Below, in pieces: positions 7,787 through 17,164 of a stretch of DNA of 34,722 nt. Source of the stretch: a bacterium. GTDB lineage: Bacteria > CG2-30-53-67. A program made the position numbers and the translations under genes. A model generated the notes under the pieces. It was not told the origin of the DNA, made no database searches, and saw nothing but the letters and a program-made list of their open reading frames with translations. Within the stretch, counting starts at the first letter, position 1. Each line of letters opens with the position of its first letter. The stretch spans positions 1 to 34,722 of the forward strand of contig JAJRUP010000027.1 in the NCBI GenBank assembly GCA_024277725.1, read 5' to 3'.

Positions 7787-9343
7787 ATGCCGAAGAACCG
7801 GAAAATTCTCGTCGTTGACGACAACCGTGAAAACCTCTCCGTACTGGAACGATTCCTTTTCCACCTCGGCTTTGACGTCGACCTTGTAGAAAACGGGCGG
7901 GAGGCCCTGGACCGGTTCCGCCGAAATTCCTATGCCATGGTCTTTTCCGACGTCAACATGCCCGAAATGACGGGGATCGAGCTCCTCCGGGAGATCCGTG
8001 CACAAGACAACGACACGCCGGTCATCATGATCACCGGTTTCCCGACCATCACCCTGGCCGTCGACTCCATCAAGCGCGGTGCCGACGATTTCATCACCAA
8101 ACCGGTGAGCCTGGTCCATATCGAACACATCATCCGGCGGATCGAGAAAGAACGCTCCCTCCTGCGGGAGAATCGCCACCTGAACCGGGAACTGCAGAGC
8201 AAACGGGAAATCGAGGAGTTGAACCGGAAACTCCAGTTGAAGGTGGAAGAACTTTCCATCATGTATTCCATCAGCGAGATGGCCCGTCACTCCGACGACA
8301 TGGAAACCCTCTTTGACAAGCTCGTGGAGATGACCTCGGTGATCACAAAGGCCCAGGAAATTTCCATTCTCCTTCTCGACCGCGAGACGAACCGCCTCAT
8401 CCCCAAACGGGTCCACGGAATAGAGGCCACCATGGAAGGAATCCCCATCGGGGAAGGCCTGGTCGGCAGAGCGGCGCTGGAAAAACGTTCCCTCGTCGTC
8501 CCCACGGACCTGCTGGAAACGGTTGCCGTTCCCCACAAGTCCAAAGGCCCCTTTCTCTCTCTGCCGATGATGGTCAAAGAGGAGGTCTTCGGAGTACTCA
8601 ACATCTCCAAGCCGAGATCGGACGCCTCCTTTTCCGACAAGGAACTCCACCTTCTCCAGAGCATGATCGGCAAATGCATCCTGGCCCTGGAAAACCATGC
8701 CCTCTACGAAAGTCTCTACGACAACCTCATCGATACCCTCAGGTCCCTGGTAATGGCCGTCGAGGCCAAGGACCTCTACACGAAAGACCATTCCCGTCGT
8801 GTGACCGACCTGGCAATCCTGGTGGCCCGTTACATGGGACGACCCCGTTCGGAAATGTAGACCCTCCGCTTTGCCGGTTTCATCCATGACATCGGAAAGA
8901 TCGGGATCCAGGATACGGTCCTTCTGAAACCGGGGAGACTGAGTGATCAGGAGGCCTATATCATCAGGACCCATCCGGTCATCGGCGAGAATATCGTCAA
9001 ACCGCTGAAATTTCTCAAACTCGAACAGGCGATCGTACGGCACCACCATGAACGTTTCGACTGCGCAGGATATCCCGATGGATTGTCGGGAGCAAAGATC
9101 CCCGTCCTGGCCCGAATCCTCTCCGTCGCCGACACCTATGACGCCATCACCTCCACCCGGCCTTACCGGAAGGCCAAGGGGTACGACTTTGCCGTGGCCG
9201 AGATCAAACGGTGCAGAAAGACCCAGTTCGACCCGGAAGTGGCCGAAGCCTTCCTGGAGTGCCTCCGGAAATACGGCGCCCGGAAGGTCGAGCCCGGGAT
9301 TCAGTGGGACATGATCCGGAAAGAGGTGCGAAACGCTTCCTGA
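7787..9343 (+). pseudogene. Response regulator + GAF + HD-GYP protein interrupted by an in-frame TAG (8858-8860)
   Basis: First ORF 7787-8860 (receiver ILVVDDNRENLSVLERFL, GAF, start of HD-GYP). The same frame continues to 9343 with TLRFAGFIHDIGKIG...RHHHERFDCAGYPDGLSGAKIPVLARILSVADTYDAITSTRPYRKA. The TAG is the only stop. It may be a true truncation, a sequencing error or recoding. Confidence 0.8.
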
Positions 9344-9487
9344 CTCAATCAACCCGACAAATCTTTGACTACCGACCGGTTTCAGACGGCTTCCCCGAAA
9401 GATTTACCGGCCCCGACCTCCTTGCTGTAGACAGATTCCCCTTTTCCGATCAATAACTTATCCATTTCTGGCCCCTCCCGATGCTTT

Positions 9488-9503
9488 TGGCACAGACCTT
9501 GCT
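9488..9503 (+). promoter_or_regulatory. Sigma54 (RpoN) promoter TGGCAC-N5-TTGCT
   Basis: TGGCACAGACCTTGCT; GG and GC dinucleotides are exactly 10 nt apart, 28 nt before the ATG at 9532. Confidence 0.8.
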
Positions 9504-9531
9504 ATTTTGATTCTGCAAGGGAGGAACATCT

Positions 9532-10146
9532 ATGTCGGAACGAAGAGAATATGTCCGTGTTGAAGCCTATCTGCCGATCAAGTACAAGATCCTTGATGAA
9601 TCGGAATACGAGGAAGCCCGGAAACGGTGCAAGAAGAAGGAAGAGTCCTGCCTGAAATCGATCCCCTCGCTGTTGACCGGCATTGACTTGGAAAAGCTGA
9701 AAGACCCCGACCCCATCCATTCGGAGGGAATCGATCCGGGCACGGCTCGGGCCTTGATCGAAATCGACCGGAAACTGAATGTCCTGCTCCGCCTGATGGT
9801 GGAAGACCGGCTCTCCGATATCGAGCAGGATCTCTGCCACGACGTCAACCTGAGCGGCGGTGGTCTCCGGCTGACATTGCCGCAGAAACTCGAAACGGGC
9901 GCCAAGATCGGCCTGGAAATCATGCTCCCCATGTTCCCGCCCATCCCCCTCTTTACGATCGCAGAAGTGATCCGTGTGGTACCGGCGGAGACTTCCTCAG
10001 CGGAAACACCGCACTTTGAGACAGCCCTGAAGTTTATTGAAATCGATGAAGACGACCGGGAAATGATTATCCGTTACGTCTTCAAGCGGCAACGACACAC
10101 CCTGCGGAACCGCGCCGGGCAGGGGAGATCGGTTGTCACATCCTGA
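9532..10146 (+). CDS. PilZ-domain protein (likely c-di-GMP effector)
   Basis: RREYVRVEAYLPIKY (RxxxR) and HDVNLSGGGLRLTLP (N/DxSxxG). Confidence 0.85.
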   Translation: MSERREYVRVEAYLPIKYKILDESEYEEARKRCKKKEESCLKSIPSLLTGIDLEKLKDPDPIHSEGIDPGTARALIEIDRKLNVLLRLMVEDRLSDIEQDLCHDVNLSGGGLRLTLPQKLETGAKIGLEIMLPMFPPIPLFTIAEVIRVVPAETSSAETPHFETALKFIEIDEDDREMIIRYVFKRQRHTLRNRAGQGRSVVTS

Positions 10147-10158
10147 GGAATCCCGATC

Positions 10159-12597
10159 ATGAAAATCCTTCCCGCCATTCTGTTCTGCCTGCTGCAATTT
10201 GCCGGCCCGGCCTTCGGCGCCGTCCTCCTGCCGCAGACCGGTCAATATGCAACATACGCATCCGGCGATGACGGGGAACTGCGCACCGGCCTGGCCTGGC
10301 CGATTCCACGTTTCACCGATCACGGCGACGGGAGCATTACCGATACGTTGACCGGTCTCACCTGGTCGGCCGACGCCAACCTCATGGCAACCCGCGATCC
10401 CGCCTTCGATCCCGATGGAGACGGCAAGGTCTCCTTTCAGGAGGCACTCAACTATATTGCCAAAATCAACCGTGAATCCTATCTCGGCCATTCCGACTGG
10501 CGTCTCCCGAACCGGAAGGAACTGATGAGCCTCATCGACTTCAGTCGCTTTGATCCCGTGCTCCCCCTCTATCACCCCTTTTCCTCCGTCGTCTCCGGCC
10601 CTTACTGGTCGTCCACGACGTTTGCGGAAAGACCCGCCCGGGCATGGACCGTTGACCTCTACGACGGTCAAATCTGGGATACAACAAAAACCGGAAACGG
10701 AGGTTTTGTCTGGCCGGTCCGCTCCGGAGGAACGGGCACACTGCAACTGCCGAAAACCGGACAGATCCGCTGCTATGATGAGGGAGGGTATTCCGTTTCC
10801 TGTACCGGGACAGGACAGGACGGAGACGTCGGGGCGGGAAGCGTGTGGCCCACCCCGCGATTCACCGACCTCGGTGACGGGAGCGTTCTCGATCACCTGA
10901 CGGGCCTCATGGTCCCCTGGGACGGGAACCTCATGGCCACAAGGGACCCCGCATTCGACAATGACGACTCTCCGGGAGACGGGCGGGTCTACTGGACCGA
11001 CGCCCTCAACTATATCGCCAAACTGAACAACGAACTCTTTCTCGGACACAATGACTGGCGCCTCCCGAACGTAATTGAACTGGAAAGTTTCATCGACAGT
11101 GAGAAATACAATCCCGCACTCCCTGCCGGAGTACCTTTCGGCAACGTCCAGACCAACGCCGCCTATTGGAGCGGCACCACTCAGGCCGCCGATACCGGCA
11201 ACGGCTGGGTGGTCCACATGGGGAGCGGCTATATGGTAGCCAATTTCAAGGCAAACCGGAAACGCTATGTCTGGCCCGTTCGTCTGGCCCGGGGGATGAT
11301 CACCGGGTCGATCCTCTTTCAGGGGACGGGACTTGCCGGCGTGACGGTAACCTTGAAGGGAACAACCTCCCTGACGGCAGGTACCGACAGGCAGGGCGCC
11401 TACACTTTTCTGGGGCTGGAGGACGGCAACTACACCCTGACCCCCACCCTTGACGGCTACGTCTTCACCCCGTCCGGTCTTACCCTCAACATCCTCGGCT
11501 TTCCCGTAACCGGCCAGGACTTCACGGCCTCCTGCCTGAGCGATACCGATGGGGACAACATCTGCGACCCCTTTGACAACTGTCCCGGCATTGCCAATCC
11601 CGACCAGAGCGACTGCAACGGCGACGGAAAGGGCGACCTCTGCGACCCCGACCCTTTCCCCCCCGAGGTCTGCGACGGAATCGACAACAACTGCAACGGA
11701 TCGATTGACGAGGACCTGACCCGGGACTGTGTGACGGCATGCGGCACGGGGACGGAAATCTGTTCGGCCGGCATCTGGGTCAACTGTACGGCCCCACCGG
11801 TGCTCAATGAGATCTGTGACGGACTCGATAACAATTGTGACGGCACCGTCGACGAAGGGGTGACCAACGCCTGCGGAACCTGCGGACCGGCGCCCGATGA
11901 AATCTGTGACGGACTCGACAACAATTGCAACGGACAGGTCGACGAAGGGGTAACCAACGCCTGCGGGACCTGTGGACCGGCGCCCGACGAAATCTGTGAC
12001 GGACTCGACAACAATTGTGACGGCACCGTCGATGAAAACCTCACCCGGACCTGTTCTACCCTCTGCGGAACGGGGATCGAGACCTGTGCAACGGGAACCT
12101 GGGTCAACTGTACGGCGCCGCAGCCGTCAACGGAGATCTGTGACGGCCTGGACAACGACTGCAATGGGGTGATTGATGAAGGGTGCAGTTGTACTGACGG
12201 CGCCACCCGGTCCTGCGGCACCGACGTCGGCGCCTGTTCTCCCGGGATGCAGACCTGTACCGGCGGGGTCTGGGAAACCACCTGCACGGGAGAGATCCCC
12301 CCGCAGGCGGAGATCTGCGGCGACGGAATCGACAACGACTGCAACGGCATCACCGACGACAACTGCGTCAACAGCAATGACGGGACTTCCGGAGGGGACA
12401 ATGAAACATCGGTCCCCACCCCCCCTGCACCACAACCGACATCCCTGGAAACGGTTTCCCCGGCGGCTTCCTCCTCCGGCGGAGGAGGCGGGGGAGGAGG
12501 AGGTTGTACGCTGACAACCCGGAAGAACGGATGGAGTGGGGACCTTCTCTACCTCCTCCATTTGATCTTCTTCCCGGGCAGAAGGCGGCATGCCTGA
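10159..12597 (+). CDS. Secreted modular protein: two DUF1566 domains, CNA-B/carboxypeptidase-regulatory-like domain, MopE-type metal-binding repeats, Gly-rich/Cys/hydrophobic/Arg C-terminus
   Basis: Signal peptide MKILPAILFCLLQFAGPAFGA; two LTGL...ALNYIAKxN...WRLPN...YWS..WPVR units; many CDGxDNNCxGxxDE motifs; C-terminus SSSGGGGGGGGGCTLTTRKNGWSGDLLYLLHLIFFPGRRRHA. Confidence 0.85.
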   Translation: MKILPAILFCLLQFAGPAFGAVLLPQTGQYATYASGDDGELRTGLAWPIPRFTDHGDGSITDTLTGLTWSADANLMATRDPAFDPDGDGKVSFQEALNYIAKINRESYLGHSDWRLPNRKELMSLIDFSRFDPVLPLYHPFSSVVSGPYWSSTTFAERPARAWTVDLYDGQIWDTTKTGNGGFVWPVRSGGTGTLQLPKTGQIRCYDEGGYSVSCTGTGQDGDVGAGSVWPTPRFTDLGDGSVLDHLTGLMVPWDGNLMATRDPAFDNDDSPGDGRVYWTDALNYIAKLNNELFLGHNDWRLPNVIELESFIDSEKYNPALPAGVPFGNVQTNAAYWSGTTQAADTGNGWVVHMGSGYMVANFKANRKRYVWPVRLARGMITGSILFQGTGLAGVTVTLKGTTSLTAGTDRQGAYTFLGLEDGNYTLTPTLDGYVFTPSGLTLNILGFPVTGQDFTASCLSDTDGDNICDPFDNCPGIANPDQSDCNGDGKGDLCDPDPFPPEVCDGIDNNCNGSIDEDLTRDCVTACGTGTEICSAGIWVNCTAPPVLNEICDGLDNNCDGTVDEGVTNACGTCGPAPDEICDGLDNNCNGQVDEGVTNACGTCGPAPDEICDGLDNNCDGTVDENLTRTCSTLCGTGIETCATGTWVNCTAPQPSTEICDGLDNDCNGVIDEGCSCTDGATRSCGTDVGACSPGMQTCTGGVWETTCTGEIPPQAEICGDGIDNDCNGITDDNCVNSNDGTSGGDNETSVPTPPAPQPTSLETVSPAASSSGGGGGGGGGCTLTTRKNGWSGDLLYLLHLIFFPGRRRHA
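11848..12027 (+). repeat. 90-bp tandem repeat (two units) inside the MopE-repeat region
   Basis: Units at 11848-11937 and 11938-12027 encode VDEGVTNACGTCGPAPDEICDGLDNNC(N/D)G(Q/T) with near-identical DNA. Confidence 0.85.
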
Positions 12598-12749
12598 CTC
12601 GGCGAACCCGCTTCTCGATCCGCCGCGGGCCGATCTGCATCTCTTCCGAAAAAGTAGACTAAGATTCGGACTTTTTTTCACCTTTCCATCCTCCTTCTCC
12701 CTGTGCTAAAATCCATTCCGGACCTTCAAGGAAATTCCGGAGAGAAACC

Positions 12750-13901
12750 ATGCAACCCTACCAGCAGGAACGGCCCGATCTGGCCCCCTATGCGGCCAGG
12801 AGCAACCTCTCCCGGGGACGGCGCCATCAGGAGTCCTTCAAGGACAACCGGACCGCCTTTCAGCGGGACCGGGACCGGATCATCCACTGCGCCGCCTTTC
12901 GGCGCCTCGAATACAAGACGCAGGTCTTCGTCAATCACGAAGGGGACTATTACCGGACCCGCCTGACCCATTCCCTGGAGGTCGCTCAGATCGCCCGGGG
13001 AACGGCCCGCGCCCTGGGGCTGAATGAGGAACTGGCCGAAGCGATCGCCCTCGCCCACGACCTGGGACACACCCCCTTCGGGCATTCGGGGGAACATGTC
13101 TTAAATGACCTCATGAAGACTTACGGCGGGTTCGAGCACAACCGGCAGAGCCTCCGGATCGTGGAAGAATTAGAGGAACGGTATCCCGACTTTTCCGGCC
13201 TGAACCTCACCTTCGAAACCCGGGAAGGGATCATCAAGCATTCCACCTATCACGACAATCCCTCTCTCTCGGAGATGCAGGACTATCAGCCCGGCGTGGT
13301 CCCGACGCTCGAGGCCCAGATCATCAACCTTGCCGATGAAATCGCCTATAATAACCACGACATCGATGACGGACTCACCTCCGGCATGGTCGACCTGAAA
13401 GAGCTTCGGGCCACCGTTCCCCTCGTCGACCGGGTCTTCACAAGAATCGAGAAACAGTGGCCGGACATTGACGATACACGTAAGAAGTATCAGGCCATCA
13501 GTCATCTCATCGGTTTTCTCATCAACGATCTCGTGGCGTACTCCACGGCCATGCTGAAAGAACACGACATCCGCTCCCTGGAGGACCTGCGGGAGAAGAA
13601 TGTGATGATCATCTCTTTCAGCCCGGAGACCCGCCGGGAGAATACGGAACTGAAACGATTCCTCTACCGGAATCTTTATACGCACTACCGGGTGGAGCGG
13701 ATGCGGATCAAGGGGAAGATGGTGCTGACCTCCCTGTTCAAAACCTACCTGGAGAATCCCACCCTTCTGCCGCAAAAATACTTCCGCATGATGGAGCAAT
13801 CCGGGAAGGAACGGATCATCGCCGACTACATCGCCGGGATGACCGACCGATATGCCCTGGACGAATACAAGAAACTCTTTGAACCGTTTGAAAGAACGTA
13901 A
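12750..13901 (+). CDS. dgt: Deoxyguanosinetriphosphate triphosphohydrolase-like HD protein
   Basis: RDRDRIIHCAAFRRLEYKTQVFVNHEGDYYRTRLTHSLEVAQIARGTAR and ALAHDLGHTPFGHSGE, typical of dGTPases. Confidence 0.92.
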   Translation: MQPYQQERPDLAPYAARSNLSRGRRHQESFKDNRTAFQRDRDRIIHCAAFRRLEYKTQVFVNHEGDYYRTRLTHSLEVAQIARGTARALGLNEELAEAIALAHDLGHTPFGHSGEHVLNDLMKTYGGFEHNRQSLRIVEELEERYPDFSGLNLTFETREGIIKHSTYHDNPSLSEMQDYQPGVVPTLEAQIINLADEIAYNNHDIDDGLTSGMVDLKELRATVPLVDRVFTRIEKQWPDIDDTRKKYQAISHLIGFLINDLVAYSTAMLKEHDIRSLEDLREKNVMIISFSPETRRENTELKRFLYRNLYTHYRVERMRIKGKMVLTSLFKTYLENPTLLPQKYFRMMEQSGKERIIADYIAGMTDRYALDEYKKLFEPFERT

Positions 13902-13945
13902 AACCAAGGGGACCGGGAAAGACCATTCCCGGGACAGACCGTTTT

Positions 13946-16900
13946 ATGCCTGTCGTAGAAATCATCACCGAATCCTCCCGGACCGGCAGGTTCCGGAGGA
14001 TCCTCGATGGCGTTTTACCCTATATCCGTTCAAACCGATGTTTCGAAGTGCTGCTCCTGGTTCCTTCCAACCGGATGGTCGAAGAGATCCGGGAAGAGCT
14101 GTTGCAGCAGGAATCGGTGCAGGGGTTTTTCGGGCTGACGATTACCACCTTCCTGGACCTTGCCGGGGACGTCTTTCAGGAGAGCGATCTTCCGGGACGG
14201 ATCGGAAGCCCCCAGGGCCGGCAATGGCGGCTGCAGTCGATCCTCTCCGCCCTGTCCCCGGGTCGGTTCGGGGAGATCCGGCAAACCCGGGGAATGCTCG
14301 CGCTCACGGCCGATTTCATCCGGACACTCAAGGAAGGGGGGATCTCCCCCGGGGAATTCGAATCCGCCCCGCCGGTAGGTCAGGAGGCACATCTCCGGGA
14401 GTTGGGCAGGATCTACCGGGAATATGAGGAGGGACGGAAGAGACAGGGGATCCTGGACCGGGAGGACCTGATTCACCTGGCGGCGGAGGGGATCCGGAAA
14501 ACACCCGGAGGGTTCTTAAGATCCCTCCGGGAGATCATCGTCACCGGTTTCTATGACTTTACGCCCCTTCAACTGCGGCTGCTTTCCGCGTTCACCACCC
14601 TTGCGGATCTTGAGAAACTGACGATCTCCCTGGAGGCGCCCCTCTCCTCCCCCATCATCGAAAGAAGCCTCAAAGGGTTGCAGCATTTTCTTCCCGGGGC
14701 GAAGATCGTCTCTCCGGCGGAGGAACCTGTCGAGCCGGAGACGGCCCTCCGGTACCTGCAACGGGAACTTGCCGTACCGACGACCCGGAAAAAACCGGTC
14801 GGCCTTCCCGAAGAAGATGAGAGCATCGAACTTCTGCAGTCCCCGGGGACGTACCGGGAGGTGGAGGAGATCGCCCGGAAGATCCGGGAGTTCCACAAAG
14901 ACCGGAACCTCTCCTTCCGTGAGATGGCCGTCGTCTTCCGGAACTTCGCCGATTACCGGGAAACGGTTCGGGAGATCTTCCGCTCCTTCCGCATTCCCCA
15001 TCAATTCACGTCAGGTCTCCCCCTGCGGAGCAATCCCCTGACCGGGACCGTGACGGCCCTGCTGGAATGTCCCCGTTCCCGGTACCGCCGTGACGCCGTC
15101 ATCCGTCTTCTGACTTCCTCCTGCCTTCGTTTTGATCCCCTTGAAAAAAGCGGGCTGACGCCGGAACGGATCGACACCCTGGCCCGTGAGACCATGATCG
15201 AGGGGGGAAAAGAGGAATGGCGGGCACGGCTCCGATCCCGGCTGGAGGTCCTGAACGCCCGCGAACGGTTCCTGACGAAGGGCGATGGAGAGAACCGGGA
15301 CCGGGAAGAACAGGAAGAGAGGATCTCCCTGTGCCGGGTGAAGATTGCAGAATACCGGGAATGTATCGAAATCATGGAGGCCTTTTTCACCCTCTTTGAC
15401 GATCTCCCCCGGGAAGCGACAGTCCCGGAATTTGTGGACCGGACGAAGCAGCTCTGCAGGGCCTTTCACCTGCAAGAAGAGATCTTCCGGATCCCCGACC
15501 GGCGGCTGATCCGCCGGGACCAGGCGGCCTTCCGGGAACTGGAAGAACTCTTCAGTGAACTCTCCCGGGAACATGGAACGGCCGGAAAGAGGGGAAAGAT
15601 CCCGCTGGCCGACTTTGCCGGTCTTCTTTCTCTCACTTTTTCCGAAAAGAACTATCACCCCGATCCGCCCCGGGAAGACGCCGTCTTCGTGACGGATGCT
15701 CTCGGGATCCGCGGCATCCGCCGACCGGTGGTCCTGATCGGAGGCCTGGTGGAAGGAAACTTTCCCCGTACCCCTCTTCCGAACCCTTTGTTCGGTGAGA
15801 CCGACCGGAGCCGGGTCAATGCACATTTCGCTCCCGACCGGTGGGTCCCCCGGGCCGCCCACCGGCTCGAAGAGGAGGAACTCCTTTTCTATTTCGCCGT
15901 CGCCGCCGCCACACGTTTCCTGGTCCTCTCCTCCCCCCGGACCGACGGGGAAGGCCGGACACTCCTCCCCTCCCGCTATCTCGACACCCTCGGGACCCTT
16001 TTCCCCGAAGGACGCCTCCGGGTGACCTCCACCTCCCTGAACGATCCTCTTCCGGAAAAACGCCGGATCTTCCGGCCCCGGGAACTGACCGATTACACCT
16101 TCCGGGCCCTTTCCCGTCCCGTCCGGGAAGAGCCGGGGTTCCCTTCCCTCCTGAAACTCCTTCTCCGGGAACGGCGGGAGACCTGCCGCGCCGTCTGCCA
16201 CGGTCTCGCCGTACTCAAGGCACGGGAAGAGGGAGACGGAAGCTACCTGGGACTCCTCGGCTCCACCGCCGCCGACGGAATCCAGCGGGAAGAGGGGAAT
16301 TACTCCGTCACCGCCCTGGAAAAATACGGCGCCTGCCCCTTCCGATACTTCTGCGAACGGGAACTCAAACTCCGCCCCCTGGAGGAAGTGGAGGAGGAGA
16401 TGGGCGCCCTCGACCTGGGAAGCCTCTATCACCGCATCCTGGAACGCTTCTACCGGGAGACGGCCGGGCCGGTCACGGCCCCCGGTCTTGCCGGCGCCCG
16501 CAAGAGGATGGATCGGATCATTGAAGCGGAAATCGTCCGGATGGAGAAGAGAGGGATCCCCGGGCACGGGAAAATCTGGGAGATCCGGCAGGAAGAGATC
16601 CGGCAGGTCCTGGACCGTTTCCTCGACGATGAGTTGAAGGCATTCGAGGCCGGGGGGGAAGTCCCCACCCATTTCGAGGTCTCCTTCGGGATGGAAAGGA
16701 CGCCCCGAAGTGATCCCCTCTCTTCGCCCGATCCGCTGATCCTCCCTTCGGAATCGGGGGAGATCCGGATCGAGGGGAAGATCGACCGGATCGACCTGAA
16801 GGACGGGGAGGCGCCGAGCTTCTCCATCCTCGACTACAAAACCGGCCAGGGAGTGCCTCCGGGGAAGGTCGCCATCGAAAAAGGTGATGCCCTGCAGCTT

Positions 16901-17164
16901 CCCCTCTATTGTGCATGGGCGCTGAACGCCTTCGGGAAAAGCCGGGAACTCAGACAGGCCGCCTTCGTCCTGCTCCGCAAGGGGAAACGGAAAGGGCAGA
17001 TCAACGCAGGCAAGGAGAAGGACTGGGAGGAACTGAAAGCGATCTCCCAAGCGTATGTTCGAAATTATGTTGAAAAGATCCGGCAGGGACGCTTTCCCCT
17101 CGGGGAGAAGGACTGTCCCACCTACTGCCGCTACGGGGAGATCTGCCGGAAAGAGGAAAAATGA
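13946..17164 (+). CDS. addB: AddB-like helicase/nuclease subunit (PD-(D/E)XK nuclease, Fe-S-type cysteines)
   Basis: VLLLVPSNRMVEEIREEL N-terminus, CPFRYFCERELKLRPLEE, SILDYKTGQ nuclease motif and CPTYCRYGEIC. No GxGxGKT Walker A at the N-terminus. Confidence 0.75.
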   Translation: MPVVEIITESSRTGRFRRILDGVLPYIRSNRCFEVLLLVPSNRMVEEIREELLQQESVQGFFGLTITTFLDLAGDVFQESDLPGRIGSPQGRQWRLQSILSALSPGRFGEIRQTRGMLALTADFIRTLKEGGISPGEFESAPPVGQEAHLRELGRIYREYEEGRKRQGILDREDLIHLAAEGIRKTPGGFLRSLREIIVTGFYDFTPLQLRLLSAFTTLADLEKLTISLEAPLSSPIIERSLKGLQHFLPGAKIVSPAEEPVEPETALRYLQRELAVPTTRKKPVGLPEEDESIELLQSPGTYREVEEIARKIREFHKDRNLSFREMAVVFRNFADYRETVREIFRSFRIPHQFTSGLPLRSNPLTGTVTALLECPRSRYRRDAVIRLLTSSCLRFDPLEKSGLTPERIDTLARETMIEGGKEEWRARLRSRLEVLNARERFLTKGDGENRDREEQEERISLCRVKIAEYRECIEIMEAFFTLFDDLPREATVPEFVDRTKQLCRAFHLQEEIFRIPDRRLIRRDQAAFRELEELFSELSREHGTAGKRGKIPLADFAGLLSLTFSEKNYHPDPPREDAVFVTDALGIRGIRRPVVLIGGLVEGNFPRTPLPNPLFGETDRSRVNAHFAPDRWVPRAAHRLEEEELLFYFAVAAATRFLVLSSPRTDGEGRTLLPSRYLDTLGTLFPEGRLRVTSTSLNDPLPEKRRIFRPRELTDYTFRALSRPVREEPGFPSLLKLLLRERRETCRAVCHGLAVLKAREEGDGSYLGLLGSTAADGIQREEGNYSVTALEKYGACPFRYFCERELKLRPLEEVEEEMGALDLGSLYHRILERFYRETAGPVTAPGLAGARKRMDRIIEAEIVRMEKRGIPGHGKIWEIRQEEIRQVLDRFLDDELKAFEAGGEVPTHFEVSFGMERTPRSDPLSSPDPLILPSESGEIRIEGKIDRIDLKDGEAPSFSILDYKTGQGVPPGKVAIEKGDALQLPLYCAWALNAFGKSRELRQAAFVLLRKGKRKGQINAGKEKDWEELKAISQAYVRNYVEKIRQGRFPLGEKDCPTYCRYGEICRKEEK

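Noticed and set aside
7769-9352. 527-aa antisense ORF across the interrupted HD-GYP gene
   Set aside because: The sense frame has receiver, GAF and HD-GYP motifs on both sides of the TAG; the antisense translation has no family motifs.
11690-12370. Regularly repeated short sequences (gacggactcgacaacaattg) that could suggest a CRISPR-like array
   Set aside because: They are in-frame coding repeats (CDGLDNNC) with no constant repeat/spacer layout.
9997-12419. Antisense ORFs opposite the DUF1566/MopE-repeat protein (9997-11217 and 11457-12419)
   Set aside because: Their apparent repeats are reverse complements of the sense-strand coding repeats.
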